NCBI GenBank assembly: GCA_964542055.1
Contig: CAZITB010000009.1
Location: 1 to 35,966, forward strand
Length of the DNA: 35,966 nt
Direction: 5' to 3'
From: CAZITB01 sp964542055
GTDB lineage: Bacteria > Planctomycetota > Phycisphaerae > Sedimentisphaerales > CAMDDF01
The first letter of the stretch is position 1. Every line of letters begins with the position of its first letter. This document shows positions 23,521 through 32,711 of this stretch, piece after piece. Below the pieces are notes generated by a model. It worked only from the letters and a program-made list of their open reading frames with translations. It was not told where the DNA came from and searched no databases. The translations under genes were made by a program, and so were the position numbers.

Positions 23521-26500
23521 GTGAATCTCAAACAGGTAACCTTGAACGGATTTAAAAGTTTTGCCGACAAGACAGTTTTCGATTTCAGCAATAATATTAC
23601 CGCGATAGTCGGGCCTAACGGCTGCGGCAAAAGTAATGTTGTTGATGCGGTCAAATGGGTTCTTGGCGAACAAAGTGCAAAGAGCCTTAGAAGCGGCAAT
23701 ATGGCGGATGTGATCTTCAGCGGAAGCGGAACGAGAAAAGCATCAGGCATGGCTGAAGTAATTTTGTATTTCGACAATGTACCCTCCTCGGAAAATGGTC
23801 ATGATGATTTAAAGATCACCAGAAAGCTTTACAAGAGCGGTGACAGCGAGTATCTGATCAATGGTAAAGTTTCCCGCTTGAAAGATATCCGGGAGATTTT
23901 CATGGATACCGGTCTGGGAACCAGGGCGTATTCCATAATCGAACAGGGACAAGTCGATCAGCTGGTTACTGCTAATAAAATTGACCGTCGCGGGCTTTTC
24001 GAAGAAGCGGCTGGTATAAGCAAATTCAAAGCACATAAAAAAGAGGCGATTCGAAAGCTTGAGAGGACAGAGCAGAATCTTTTAAGACTTGCAGATATCG
24101 TTAACGAAGTACAGAAACAGCTTAGAAGCATTAAGCTTCAGGCGGGTAAGGCGAGAAACTTCCTTCAATATAGCGAAAGGCTAAAAGAACTACGTGTCAA
24201 CTTTTCACTTTCGGAATATCATAAGTTCAAACAAACCATTGAAAAAAAGCAGCAGCAGCTTTCAAATGTTGAGCAGTCGTTTGGCGAATTGATAGCTTCG
24301 GTTTCAAGGGAAGATGCTCAATTAAGTGAGATGGTTAATCAGATCATTGAAACCGAAAACGCAGTAAATAAAAATGACAACCTTTTGATTTCCATCAACG
24401 GTCGTATCGAGCAGAAAAAAGAACGTATCAGTTTTTTGAACAGCAGGATCAAAGAGCTTGCTGAAAGAAAAGAAAAAGCTAGCCAGGATATTCAAAGATT
24501 TCTGGAGCAAACCAATGTTCTGGATAAAGATATCAAATCTAAGCAAGAGCAGCTCGATCAAAGCGAAAACATTTATAAGGAAAAAGAAGACAGGATTAAG
24601 TATCTCTCTGATGAAATCCATGAGATAAATCTTAGATGTAATTCTATACAGGCTGATCTTGATGATGAGAAATCAGGAATCATCGATATTGTCCGCAGAA
24701 CCGCTCAGCTGCATAATGAAATCGGAAGTTTGAATAATCAACGTGACAGCTTGGCTGGGCAAAAAGATCGTTTGAATACCAGGGCAAATGCTGCGCAGTC
24801 AGAGCTTGAAGAGATGCTCACGGAAAAAGTTCAGCATCAAAGCAGGCTTGAAAAAATCAGTGAGATTTTAGAAGAGTTATCTGCGAACCTTGAAGAGAAA
24901 CGTTGCCGAATAGATTTGCTTAATAGCGAGCTTGGTCGAAGAAGCGATCATATATCGAATTTGAAAGAAAAAAGAAGTGCCCTTCAAAGCGAGTACAACG
25001 TTTTAAAAGATATGGAACAAAAGAAAGAGGGCTTGAACAAAACGGTCAAGGAAATTTTAATTAAAGCCCAGTCTGATGATTCTTTGTCTTATGTTGAAGG
25101 TATAGTAGCGGATACGATCAGTGCCGACCCGACTTATGCAGCTGCTGTGGAGGCTGCTTTGGAAGGTATCAGCGATGCGCTGGTAGTAAACAGCACAAGT
25201 AAATTGCTTGCCGATAGCCGTCTTACAAAGGAGCTTGAAAACAGGGTTAACATAGTAACTACAGACCGGATTGAACCTTTTGTAGATACCTTGAACTTGA
25301 GCAAGTACGATTTTGTTATCGGCAGAGCTGTAGAATTTGTAGAATTCGAAAGTAAATTTTCTCGGCTGGCGTGGAAACTGCTGGGCAAAACTATCATCGT
25401 AGATTCAACAGAAAAAGCACTTGAACTTGCCGCAAATTTAAAAGATGGTTACAAGTTTGTTACCCTGGATGGAACGGTTATAAGTGATCGGTTTGTTTTA
25501 AGAACCGGAAGTATGGGCAAGGCGAGCGGTCTGATTTCCAGAAAAAGCCGTATCAATAATCTTCAAAAAGAACTGGAAGATATTTCCGTACAACTCAAAG
25601 ATGCGAATGAGCACTTTGAACGTGACAGCCAGGAAAATCAGCATCTTGGGAAACTATGCCAGGAGTTGAGAACTTCTATTTATGAGGCCAATACAGAAAA
25701 AACAGAAGCTAACGGAAAACTCAGTTCTTTAGAGCAGAATATCGCAAGGATCAAACGAGAACAGCCTTTAATTTCGGGTGAACTTGAACTGCTTGAAGAA
25801 CAGATTGCTTCGAGTTTTGAAAAGGAATACGAATCTAAGCAGAAGCTAGATGAACTTGAGGAAGTAAAACAACAGCGTGATGAGCACATCGGTTCTCTTG
25901 AAAGCCAGCTAAGCGAAGAAAAAAGTCGAATTGAAGAATTCAACAGTAGTCTGACAGAAGTTAAGATTGAACTTGGAACAATTGTTGAGCAGAGGAGGTC
26001 ATTTGCAACTCAAATTTCAAGCCTGCAAAGTCAATTGCAGCATGCAAGGATTACTTTGGAATCAGCGAGAAACGATATAACCACATGCGATGAGCAAATT
26101 GAGCAAGCTAAGCGAAGTACTTTGGGCAGTGAATCGGAAATTTCTGAATTGTATATGGAAAAGGATAAGGCCCAGCAGCAAAGCAAGATTTTAGTAGCTG
26201 ACGTTGTTGAACTGAAAGAGCAAAAACAAGAATTAGAAGGCCAGTTGAGAGTCAAAAAATCTCAGCAAAACGAAACCGAAGAAAAAATTCACCAGATCAA
26301 ACTTGATCTTAACCAGGCACAGATTAAGCTTGATGATCTTTGTCAGCGGGTTCAGGAAGATCTTTCAATGGACCTTTCCAAGTGTTATGAAGATTATGAA
26401 CATGAGGACGTTGACTGGGAAGCGGTTCGGCAGGAAATTAAGGATTTGCGGCAGAAAATTGACCGGCTTGGCAATGTCAATGTTGATGCGATAAATGAAC

Positions 26501-27087
26501 AGGAAGCTCTTGAAGAGCGTAACGAATTTTTAACTTCACAAGTTGAAGATCTTAACAAGAGCAAAGATCAACTGCAGCAGCTTATCAATAAAATCAACAA
26601 GGAAAGCCGGGAGAAGTTCAGAGTTACTTTTGAGCAAATCCGTGAAAATTTTCAGGTTCTGTTTAGAAAACTCTTCGGAGGCGGTAAAGCGGATATTGTG
26701 CTGGATAATCCTGAGGATATCCTTGAAAGCGGCATTGAAATAATTGCAAAACCACCAGGCAAGGAACTGCGTAGCATATCTTTACTTTCAGGCGGCGAAA
26801 AAACTATGACTGCCATTGCACTGCTATTTGCGGTATTCAAATCCAAGCCCTCGCCGTTCTGCGTGCTTGACGAAGTTGACGCCGCATTGGATGAAGCAAA
26901 CAATGAACGATTTAACTTGATCGTAAATGAGTTTAAAGAGTTGTCTCAGTTTATCATCGTGACTCATAGTAAACGAACAATGAGCGTTGCGGATGTTCTG
27001 TTCGGTGTTACAATGCAGACTCAAGGCGTCAGCAAGAAAATCAGTGTCAAATTCGGTGAAGAAGACTCAGACATTGCAGTTGCATAG
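23521..27087 (+). CDS. smc: Chromosome segregation protein SMC
   Basis: Structural-maintenance-of-chromosomes ATPase that compacts and segregates DNA with ScpA/ScpB. Seen: an N-terminal Walker A GPNGCGKSN (residues 31-39); long coiled coils at about 165-510 and 675-1010; a hinge at about 521-670 (VEGIVADTISADPTYAAAVEAAL); the ABC signature LSGGE at 1089-1093; and Walker B FCVLDEVDAALDEAN with Asp1117 and Glu1118. The length of 1188 is typical. The start is a GTG, supported by GGAG 7 nt upstream and by alignment of the MNLKQVTLNGFKSFADKT N-terminus. It follows the FlgI-like gene by 56 nt and ends before a bidirectional terminator. scpA and scpB are not in the window. Confidence 0.97.
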   Translation: MNLKQVTLNGFKSFADKTVFDFSNNITAIVGPNGCGKSNVVDAVKWVLGEQSAKSLRSGNMADVIFSGSGTRKASGMAEVILYFDNVPSSENGHDDLKITRKLYKSGDSEYLINGKVSRLKDIREIFMDTGLGTRAYSIIEQGQVDQLVTANKIDRRGLFEEAAGISKFKAHKKEAIRKLERTEQNLLRLADIVNEVQKQLRSIKLQAGKARNFLQYSERLKELRVNFSLSEYHKFKQTIEKKQQQLSNVEQSFGELIASVSREDAQLSEMVNQIIETENAVNKNDNLLISINGRIEQKKERISFLNSRIKELAERKEKASQDIQRFLEQTNVLDKDIKSKQEQLDQSENIYKEKEDRIKYLSDEIHEINLRCNSIQADLDDEKSGIIDIVRRTAQLHNEIGSLNNQRDSLAGQKDRLNTRANAAQSELEEMLTEKVQHQSRLEKISEILEELSANLEEKRCRIDLLNSELGRRSDHISNLKEKRSALQSEYNVLKDMEQKKEGLNKTVKEILIKAQSDDSLSYVEGIVADTISADPTYAAAVEAALEGISDALVVNSTSKLLADSRLTKELENRVNIVTTDRIEPFVDTLNLSKYDFVIGRAVEFVEFESKFSRLAWKLLGKTIIVDSTEKALELAANLKDGYKFVTLDGTVISDRFVLRTGSMGKASGLISRKSRINNLQKELEDISVQLKDANEHFERDSQENQHLGKLCQELRTSIYEANTEKTEANGKLSSLEQNIARIKREQPLISGELELLEEQIASSFEKEYESKQKLDELEEVKQQRDEHIGSLESQLSEEKSRIEEFNSSLTEVKIELGTIVEQRRSFATQISSLQSQLQHARITLESARNDITTCDEQIEQAKRSTLGSESEISELYMEKDKAQQQSKILVADVVELKEQKQELEGQLRVKKSQQNETEEKIHQIKLDLNQAQIKLDDLCQRVQEDLSMDLSKCYEDYEHEDVDWEAVRQEIKDLRQKIDRLGNVNVDAINEQEALEERNEFLTSQVEDLNKSKDQLQQLINKINKESREKFRVTFEQIRENFQVLFRKLFGGGKADIVLDNPEDILESGIEIIAKPPGKELRSISLLSGGEKTMTAIALLFAVFKSKPSPFCVLDEVDAALDEANNERFNLIVNEFKELSQFIIVTHSKRTMSVADVLFGVTMQTQGVSKKISVKFGEEDSDIAVA

Positions 27088-27098
27088 AAATAAAAAAA

Positions 27099-27130
27099 GC
27101 CCCGACTTTCTAAGCTCGGGGCCTTTTTTT
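27099..27130. terminator. Bidirectional intrinsic terminator between smc and pilQ
   Basis: A 7-bp GC-rich stem (GCCCCGA at 27099-27105, TCGGGGC at 27116-27122) with a 10-nt loop. It is followed by a T-run (27124-27130) on the + strand and preceded by an A-run (27092-27098) that becomes the T-run on the - strand. It sits between two convergent stop codons and should end both transcripts. Confidence 0.9.
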
Positions 27131-27141
27131 CATTTTTTTAT

Positions 27142-28668
27142 TTAATCAATCTCATTTTCTTCTACAACTCTATCTCTATCGACACGGCCCTGCTTATATT
27201 CAGTGACAGGTACGAGTTGAGTTTCAGCCAGCTGTTCTATTTCTGCAGATGACAGAATAGGTCTCTGAACAATTGTAGGAGTTACAAAAAGAACCAGTTC
27301 GCTGTTGACCGTTTTTTCCGATTCGAATTGGAAAAGCAGCCCCAAACCTGGAATATCAGCCAGAAGAGGAACCTTATTTTTCTGGATATTTACCTCTTTT
27401 TTCCTTAGACCGCCTAGAACAACTGTTTCGTTACTTTTAATAATAAGCGTTGTATCGGCTGTCCTGGTGTCAACGACTGGCTGGCTGATAGTTTGAGAAA
27501 CTGTAAATCCACCAACTGATACACTACCGGTAGCAACACTGAATTCCGGCTGAACCCGCAAACGTATCATATTATCATTTTCAACAATGTGCGGAGTAAC
27601 AAGCAGAGTTACACCAACTTCCTTAAATTCAATAGTACCTATTGAACCGCCTGCAGAGGTTTCCTGCAGTTCCTGGTAAGGTATTTCACTGACACTTTTA
27701 AAAATAGCCGTCTCATTATCAAGAACAAGAACCCTTGGATTTGCCAGCAGGGTCGCGCTTATATCATCCTGTTCAGCTCTCAATCTTGCATCCAGATCAA
27801 AGTCATTACCCAGAAAACCTACCCTTAGGAAATTATCTCCAGTTGCCTTGTTGAGATTCGAAACTACACTGCCTTCGATAAAAGGCTGAGTTTTTCCACC
27901 AATTGCTTCTCCTTCATCATTGAAGGTAGTCTCAGTTCCGGCAGTCCAATCAACACCCAAGTCAAGACTGTCAGTTGTTTTAATGTCATAAATTCTGGCT
28001 TCGATCAAAACCTGGGGAGTTACCCGGTCGATTTCCTGAATGAATTTTTCAACAGCTGCTATCTTCTGTTCAGTATCCATTATCAAGACATTACTGGTTC
28101 CAGGGTTAACCGCAATTTCACCATTAGCTGATAGAAATTTCTCCAAAGCCTTTGCAACTTCGGTCACATCGGCGTACTTAATACGAAAAACTGCATCAAC
28201 CAATTTTTGAGACTCTACCGATATCTGATCAAGGGGAACAACACGGACCATGTTTTCGGTTGCAATGTAACCATAGCCGTGTGCAGCCAGTATATTGGTC
28301 AAAGCCTCAAAAAGCGGAACATCTGTCAAAGAGACAGTTACGTTTCCTTCAACTTCAGGGCTTATGATAACATCAACATCCGCCTGGCGAGCTAACTGAT
28401 TGAGTACAGATTCTATCGGAGCACCGACATAATTTGCACTTACGATTTTTGACATTTTAAGCTCAAGAGGTGTTAAAACTTTACCCTGGGGCAATTCCTC
28501 TTCTCCGGTGATTTGGAATATACCGTTGGGGTCCTGAGCAGCAATGGAAACTATTGAAGGTTGATTAAAATCTTCCGCCTGATTACCGTCATTGGCAGCT
28601 ACTGCAGAACCTGAAAATAAAAATAATACAAGCAGACAGCCTGTTACTCTCCATGTGAGGTCAGCCAT
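27142..28668 (-). CDS. pilQ: Type IV pilus/type II secretion secretin (PilQ-like)
   Basis: Outer-membrane secretin ring through which the pilus fibre or substrate passes. Seen: a signal peptide (residues 1 to about 25, ending AVA); an STN/N-domain at about 78-148 (YVGAPIESVLNQLARQADVDVI); a secretin_N-type domain at about 160-220; and the secretin core at about 320-485 with GVTLLVTPHI and TVVLGGLRKKE. At 508 residues it is short for PilQ, with no AMIN repeats. I place the start at the ATG at 28668 because AAAGGAG lies 5 nt upstream; an in-frame TTG at 28683 overlaps that site. It is the last gene of the pilMNO-parA-PQ operon and is followed by the terminator at 27099-27130. A pilotin was not identified. 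Confidence 0.92.
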   Translation of the reverse strand: MADLTWRVTGCLLVLFLFSGSAVAANDGNQAEDFNQPSIVSIAAQDPNGIFQITGEEELPQGKVLTPLELKMSKIVSANYVGAPIESVLNQLARQADVDVIISPEVEGNVTVSLTDVPLFEALTNILAAHGYGYIATENMVRVVPLDQISVESQKLVDAVFRIKYADVTEVAKALEKFLSANGEIAVNPGTSNVLIMDTEQKIAAVEKFIQEIDRVTPQVLIEARIYDIKTTDSLDLGVDWTAGTETTFNDEGEAIGGKTQPFIEGSVVSNLNKATGDNFLRVGFLGNDFDLDARLRAEQDDISATLLANPRVLVLDNETAIFKSVSEIPYQELQETSAGGSIGTIEFKEVGVTLLVTPHIVENDNMIRLRVQPEFSVATGSVSVGGFTVSQTISQPVVDTRTADTTLIIKSNETVVLGGLRKKEVNIQKNKVPLLADIPGLGLLFQFESEKTVNSELVLFVTPTIVQRPILSSAEIEQLAETQLVPVTEYKQGRVDRDRVVEENEID

Positions 28669-28709
28669 CTTTTCTCCTTTCAAACAAAAATAATTATTTA
28701 ATAAAATAC

Positions 28710-29504
28710 TTAATTAGTACCTACACCTTGCTTGATCAATTGACCGTTCGATTCAAAAACCACATGATCTCTTTGAATATCCTTAACTACTGCTCCATTG
28801 ATCTGGTCACCTACTTTTACGGTCATTTTGCCGATCAACACTGTTGATTCCTGGGGGCTTTGCTCTATGTAAACTATACCTTTTACCTCAAAATGCTGTT
28901 GAGATTTTGCCGTGTTTTTTTGAAATGTGCTTACCTCACGCATAGGATCTCTCAAATCTGAAGGAAAAGAAGATGGCTTTTGCCAGCTTATACCACCAAT
29001 GGATGCTTTCATTCCACTTTTGGCCGGTTGAATTTCAACATCTTTTTTGGTTACCAGTTTAGATGCAAACAAATTGTTCCAAAGGAAAAAAGCTAAAATA
29101 ATCGAAAGAACCGGAATTGCTACCACAGAATAAAGCTGCCTGGTTCCATTTTCTTCTTTATAAACCTGCATCTTCATCTTAACACGATCAGTCATCTTCA
29201 TTTTGCCGGGAGTGGCCAGCGAAGCAGGCAGCATTACTTTTTTGGGTTCTGGTAACTTATTTTCCTTAGGAAAAGAAGCAGGTAAAGGTTTCTTTTCAAT
29301 CGGCCTTTCCAGCGGCAAATCTAATTCGGTTTTGGGACTATCTTTTTCAAAAGTTTGTTCATCATCTGTTGCAATATCCAGGTTTCCCGGAAAGCTCGTT
29401 TGTTTCCTGGGTTCATGCACAGACGCATCATCTGTTTTAGTGCCTGAATAATCACCGAAAATAGAACTAACCTGTTTATGCAATCCACTTTTTTGCTTTG
29501 CCAT
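28710..29504 (-). CDS. PilP/GspC-like inner-membrane protein
   Basis: Probable link between the inner-membrane PilMNO platform and the secretin. Seen: a long cytoplasmic N-terminus (residues 1-122) rich in Pro, Lys and Glu; one membrane helix at about 124-145; and a periplasmic C-terminal domain at about 205-262 (EVKGIVYIEQ, TVLIGKMTVKVGDQING) resembling the HR domain of GspC or the beta domain of PilP. PilP is normally a lipoprotein, so the single-helix GspC-like layout is unusual for a pilMNOPQ set. It begins inside the ParA gene (29-nt overlap) and ends 41 nt before the secretin. GAGG lies about 6 nt before the ATG. The long cytoplasmic arm could be where the ParA protein or another partner binds, which is inference. 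Confidence 0.72.
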   Translation of the reverse strand: MAKQKSGLHKQVSSIFGDYSGTKTDDASVHEPRKQTSFPGNLDIATDDEQTFEKDSPKTELDLPLERPIEKKPLPASFPKENKLPEPKKVMLPASLATPGKMKMTDRVKMKMQVYKEENGTRQLYSVVAIPVLSIILAFFLWNNLFASKLVTKKDVEIQPAKSGMKASIGGISWQKPSSFPSDLRDPMREVSTFQKNTAKSQQHFEVKGIVYIEQSPQESTVLIGKMTVKVGDQINGAVVKDIQRDHVVFESNGQLIKQGVGTN

Positions 29505-30255
29505 TTGTTACCTCTTCTGCAAGGGCCTTGTATTCCAGGGCTCCTTTTGAATTACTGTCATAAGTTATTACTGATTCACCCGCACTCGGGGCTTCAGCTA
29601 AGCGAGTAGTTCGATGAATAACTGTATCAAATACGAGATCGTCAAAAAATTCTCTAAGCTGTCTTTGAACATCTTTGCTAAGAAGCGTTCTTGAATCAAC
29701 AAAAGTAAGCAATATCCCCGCTATATTAAGGCGGGGATTAAAGCGTTCTCTTACAATTTCGATAGTTTCGAGCAGCTGTTTCAAACCTTCTATTGCGTAG
29801 TAATGGGTTTGTACGGGAATTATAACACCCTTGGCAGCAACAAGTGCATTTAGAGTAAGTAAACTCAAGGAAGGTGAACAGTCAATAATGCAGTAATCGT
29901 AATTTCTGCTTACCGATTCTATTTGGGTCTTTAAAACGTACTCACGGTTATTCATCCTGGACAGGTCGGATTCTGTGCCCGATAGTAAAATATTGCTGGG
30001 TGCAAGATCAAGCCCCTGTAGAGAAGTCCTGATATTAACTGTAGCCAAAGGAACCATTGGATTTTTAATTGCATCATAGATCGTTCGCTGTTGATTTTCA
30101 GGAGTAGCGCCAAGCCCAAGGGTGGCATGGCCTTGCGGGTCAAGGTCGATGATCAAAACCCGGTAGCCTTTTTTAGCTAATGCAGCGGAAAGATTGACTG
30201 ATGTAGTCGTTTTGCCGCAACCGCCTTTTTGATTTGCTACTGCTAAAGTCAACAT
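29476..30255 (-). CDS. ParA/Soj-type ATPase in the pilus operon
   Basis: P-loop ATPase of the ParA/MinD group. Seen: a deviant Walker A, NQKGGCGKTTT (residues 8-18); Walker A-prime VLIIDLDPQGHAT; Walker B YCIIDCSPSLSLLTLNAL; and the ParA-type GVIIPVQTHYYAIEGL. At 259 residues it is a chromosomal Soj-size ATPase, with no N-terminal helix-turn-helix. There is no ParB gene or visible parS site next to it. It lies between pilO (15 nt) and the PilP-like gene (29-nt overlap). In other bacteria ParA-like ATPases place chemoreceptor arrays, flagella or secretion systems, so it may set the number or position of pilus machines. That role is inference. It could also be the cell's main ParA, but the operon context argues against this. 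Confidence 0.85.
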   Translation of the reverse strand: MLTLAVANQKGGCGKTTTSVNLSAALAKKGYRVLIIDLDPQGHATLGLGATPENQQRTIYDAIKNPMVPLATVNIRTSLQGLDLAPSNILLSGTESDLSRMNNREYVLKTQIESVSRNYDYCIIDCSPSLSLLTLNALVAAKGVIIPVQTHYYAIEGLKQLLETIEIVRERFNPRLNIAGILLTFVDSRTLLSKDVQRQLREFFDDLVFDTVIHRTTRLAEAPSAGESVITYDSNSKGALEYKALAEEVTNGKAKKWIA

Positions 30256-30270
30256 TATAAACTCTTATAA

Positions 30271-30870
30271 TTAGTTTTCCGGGTTCTGTGAAAGAACCAG
30301 TAAGTCCTTGATTTGATTTTTGTTTTTACCTATGATTACCTGTAAATCCATTTTAACTGCATGGGCTTCAAAATCATCAGGATTGCGTTCTATTGAAAAT
30401 TCATTGACAAATAAAACGGGCTTACCCGCTTCCAATCTATTGATATACCTTGCAAATTTTGCAAAGCTGGAATCGAAAGTAACGCTGAGGGTTTTGGTTT
30501 CAATTTTACTCAAGTCCTTTGCATTTCCAAATTTATTGGTCGAAATATCTTTGCTGGAAAAATCTAAAACGTCTTCTTCCTGAGCCAGGTTAGAAACATA
30601 AGGCATGATCTCTATCCAGCTGTCAGTGTCAATTATGAAATCTGACAATTGTTTTTTCAAATCATTGCAGTGCGCAAGCTGCTGTTTCGCTTTTTCCTGG
30701 AACCGAGTTTTGGCATCTACACTTTGAAGCTGCTCAAGCTGATCTTTGAGAGACTTCATCTCTGTCTTTTGAGGAAGAACAAAAAAGTAATATCCGCCAA
30801 ACAGCATCACAGCTGAAACGCTCCATACAATACCGAATATTATTAATATCCTTTTTTTAACAGAATACAT
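30271..30870 (-). CDS. pilO: PilO-like pilus assembly protein
   Basis: Bitopic inner-membrane protein of the alignment subcomplex. Seen: a short cytoplasmic N-terminus, one membrane helix (residues about 8-31), a coiled coil at about 35-85, and a ferredoxin-like periplasmic domain with KTLSVTFDSSFAKFARYINRLE at about 126-147, typical of PilO/GspM-type folds. At 199 residues it fits the family. Its ATG comes 1 nt after the pilN stop, so the two are translationally coupled. Sequence identity with known PilO is likely low; the call relies on topology, length and position. Confidence 0.78.
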   Translation of the reverse strand: MYSVKKRILIIFGIVWSVSAVMLFGGYYFFVLPQKTEMKSLKDQLEQLQSVDAKTRFQEKAKQQLAHCNDLKKQLSDFIIDTDSWIEIMPYVSNLAQEEDVLDFSSKDISTNKFGNAKDLSKIETKTLSVTFDSSFAKFARYINRLEAGKPVLFVNEFSIERNPDDFEAHAVKMDLQVIIGKNKNQIKDLLVLSQNPEN

Positions 30871-30871
30871 C

Positions 30872-31480
30872 TTAATCCTTATCGATTACACATTCTACCT
30901 GATAGACGGTAACATCTTCATTTTTTATGTTTGATTTGCTCTGATTTTTTATGGTCGCGTTAAGACCGATATCTGTGAGGTTTTTGACATAATTTTCGAT
31001 ATCTTTTGAGGCGAGATTTTTTGCTTTTGAAACTATTCTTAAATTGATCAGCTTTTTAATTTTGGCAACTTTAACTTTCTTGTCCGGATCAGTCGCTGAG
31101 GGTACCTCAACGGTATATTTCACTGATGAAGTTTTTATTCCGTCAATTATCAGTGAATCGGGCAGAGATTTAACAATATTCTCAATTACTCCCGACCATT
31201 GAACCTGTTGACTTGCTACTTGTTCAACTTCCTTGATGTAACTTTTACAAAGATCGATCTCCTGTTTAACGGAACTTTGCGTTTGACCTTCCTCGAACAT
31301 ATTTTTTTCTAAAGCGAGCTTGGCTCCGGGTATCTCGATGCCGGCGCAGACATACTGCACTGCAAATGACAAACCGACAACTGCCGGAATAATCAAAGCC
31401 AGAATCACCAGCACCGCAGTGCCTCGCGGCTTAAGCTTTGGTCTCCCCTGGCCTTTTAAAAGGTCAACTGTAAACATCAT
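30872..31480 (-). CDS. pilN: PilN-like pilus assembly protein
   Basis: Bitopic inner-membrane protein that binds PilM through its cytoplasmic N-terminus. Seen: the N-terminal sequence FTVDLLKGQGRPK (residues 3-15), which has the position of the PilM-binding INLLP-type motif; a membrane helix at about 21-43; a coiled coil at about 55-95; and a periplasmic alpha/beta domain with QWSGVIENIVKSLPDSLIIDGI. Length 202, normal for PilN. Its ATG is 2 nt after the pilM stop, with AAGG in the end of pilM. The family call rests on topology and gene order as well as motif. Confidence 0.8.
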   Translation of the reverse strand: MMFTVDLLKGQGRPKLKPRGTAVLVILALIIPAVVGLSFAVQYVCAGIEIPGAKLALEKNMFEEGQTQSSVKQEIDLCKSYIKEVEQVASQQVQWSGVIENIVKSLPDSLIIDGIKTSSVKYTVEVPSATDPDKKVKVAKIKKLINLRIVSKAKNLASKDIENYVKNLTDIGLNATIKNQSKSNIKNEDVTVYQVECVIDKD

Positions 31481-31482
31481 AT

Positions 31483-32523
31483 TTATACCTTACGCATTGC
31501 CAGACCGGCGGCAACCACCAGCGACGGTCCGTATTTTTTCACTTTTTCTTTGTTTGCGATATCTTCACATTCAATAGAATCAAAAGGATTCCAAAGTTCA
31601 ACATCACAAAGAAGGCTTTTCTCAAGAATATCGACCACATTTTGTGAGCATGAGAAACCACCGCAAAGATAGATTTTTTCAACAGTCTGATTCTTTTCAG
31701 ATGAGTAATAACGCAGGGTTTCCGAAACATTATTTACCAAATTCGCACAGGCACATGTCAAATCGCTTGCCAGCTGTAAGTCATAATCATCAGGGCAAGT
31801 GAAAACTTTTTCATAAGCCTGTTCAGCATTCAAATCGTTATTGTCACACAACCAATTGATAATGTCACTGCCGGTGAACTGGAGTGTCCTTACAAATGGC
31901 ACATCGCCGTTAGAGTTGATAATCATGGTGGCATCACTGCTGCCGATATTCAAAATTCCATGCGTTTTTGGCCGCTCGGTTACACAATAGTTGAAACAGT
32001 TCAGTATCGCCAAAGATTCGGAATCCATCAGCACCGGCTGCAAAGAAGCTTTTTTCGCCAACATACTTTTTTTTGTTATAGCATCGGCTGTTGCAGCCAC
32101 CAGCACTCCGCTGATTTTACCCTGTTTGCCTTCAACAAGATTGTAATCCACAATACTGCTTTTTATTTCAAATGGACAGACCTGTTCAGCCTCTAGAAGC
32201 ACCGCCTTGGGTATTTCTTCGAGGGGTATCTTGGGAAATTCAAATGTTCGAATCGCAACTTCCGGTCCGTTGACGGCACAAACAGCGTATTGGGAATGCA
32301 GCGAAGCGTCTTTTAGACAGGCTTCTATAGCATGGACAACATCTTTGGATGATTCGCCCATGGAATCATTTCTCTCGGCTGTGCGTTTGAAACCTATATT
32401 TGCAGCCTGATAGCGCCCGTCTGTAGTTTGCCGGAGTTTAACCGCTTTTACAGTTTTCGAACCGATATCCAGACCAAAAATATCGATCTGCTCGGGCATC
32501 AGCATATTAAACAAGAATTTCAC
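31483..32523 (-). CDS. pilM: PilM, actin-like pilus assembly ATPase
   Basis: Cytoplasmic actin-fold protein that recruits PilN and couples the motor to the inner-membrane platform. Seen: phosphate-1 motif IFGLDIGSKTVKAVKL (residues 15-30), PKIPLEEIPKAVLLEAEQVCPF in the 1C-like domain, phosphate-2 GILNIGSSDATMII, and the adenosine motif IYLCGGFS. At 346 residues the length is typical. The start is a GTG at 32523, supported by GGAG 7 nt upstream; Met7 or Met9 would also give a plausible N-terminus. It is the first gene of the pilMNO-parA-PQ run. The 188 nt upstream are AT-rich and contain no convincing promoter or terminator, so transcription may continue from the pseudopilin genes. Confidence 0.92.
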   Translation of the reverse strand: MKFLFNMLMPEQIDIFGLDIGSKTVKAVKLRQTTDGRYQAANIGFKRTAERNDSMGESSKDVVHAIEACLKDASLHSQYAVCAVNGPEVAIRTFEFPKIPLEEIPKAVLLEAEQVCPFEIKSSIVDYNLVEGKQGKISGVLVAATADAITKKSMLAKKASLQPVLMDSESLAILNCFNYCVTERPKTHGILNIGSSDATMIINSNGDVPFVRTLQFTGSDIINWLCDNNDLNAEQAYEKVFTCPDDYDLQLASDLTCACANLVNNVSETLRYYSSEKNQTVEKIYLCGGFSCSQNVVDILEKSLLCDVELWNPFDSIECEDIANKEKVKKYGPSLVVAAGLAMRKV

Positions 32524-32711
32524 TTATATACTCCATCATATAACCGCGAAAACCATTCATGGCGGCGGCACTTCGATTCTAACTTATTCGAACGCCAAAT
32601 TTCGGCACGTCCTATAACACACTAAAACATCGCTCAACTTCATTACTATATATATCGGCTTAAAACCGTACTTACTGAATTTTTATTTTTAAAGATAGTT
32701 TTTATAACAAA

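Noticed and set aside
28669..28683. Upstream TTG start for the secretin.
   Set aside because: The five extra codons contain the AAAGGAG that precedes the ATG at 28668.
32507..32560. 17-codon open frame overlapping the start of pilM, which could be a leader peptide.
   Set aside because: No ribosome site precedes it and nothing suggests a control function.
32600..32660. TTGAGC-N15-TATAGG as a promoter for the pilM operon.
   Set aside because: The spacing of 15 bp and the weak -10 make it unconvincing.
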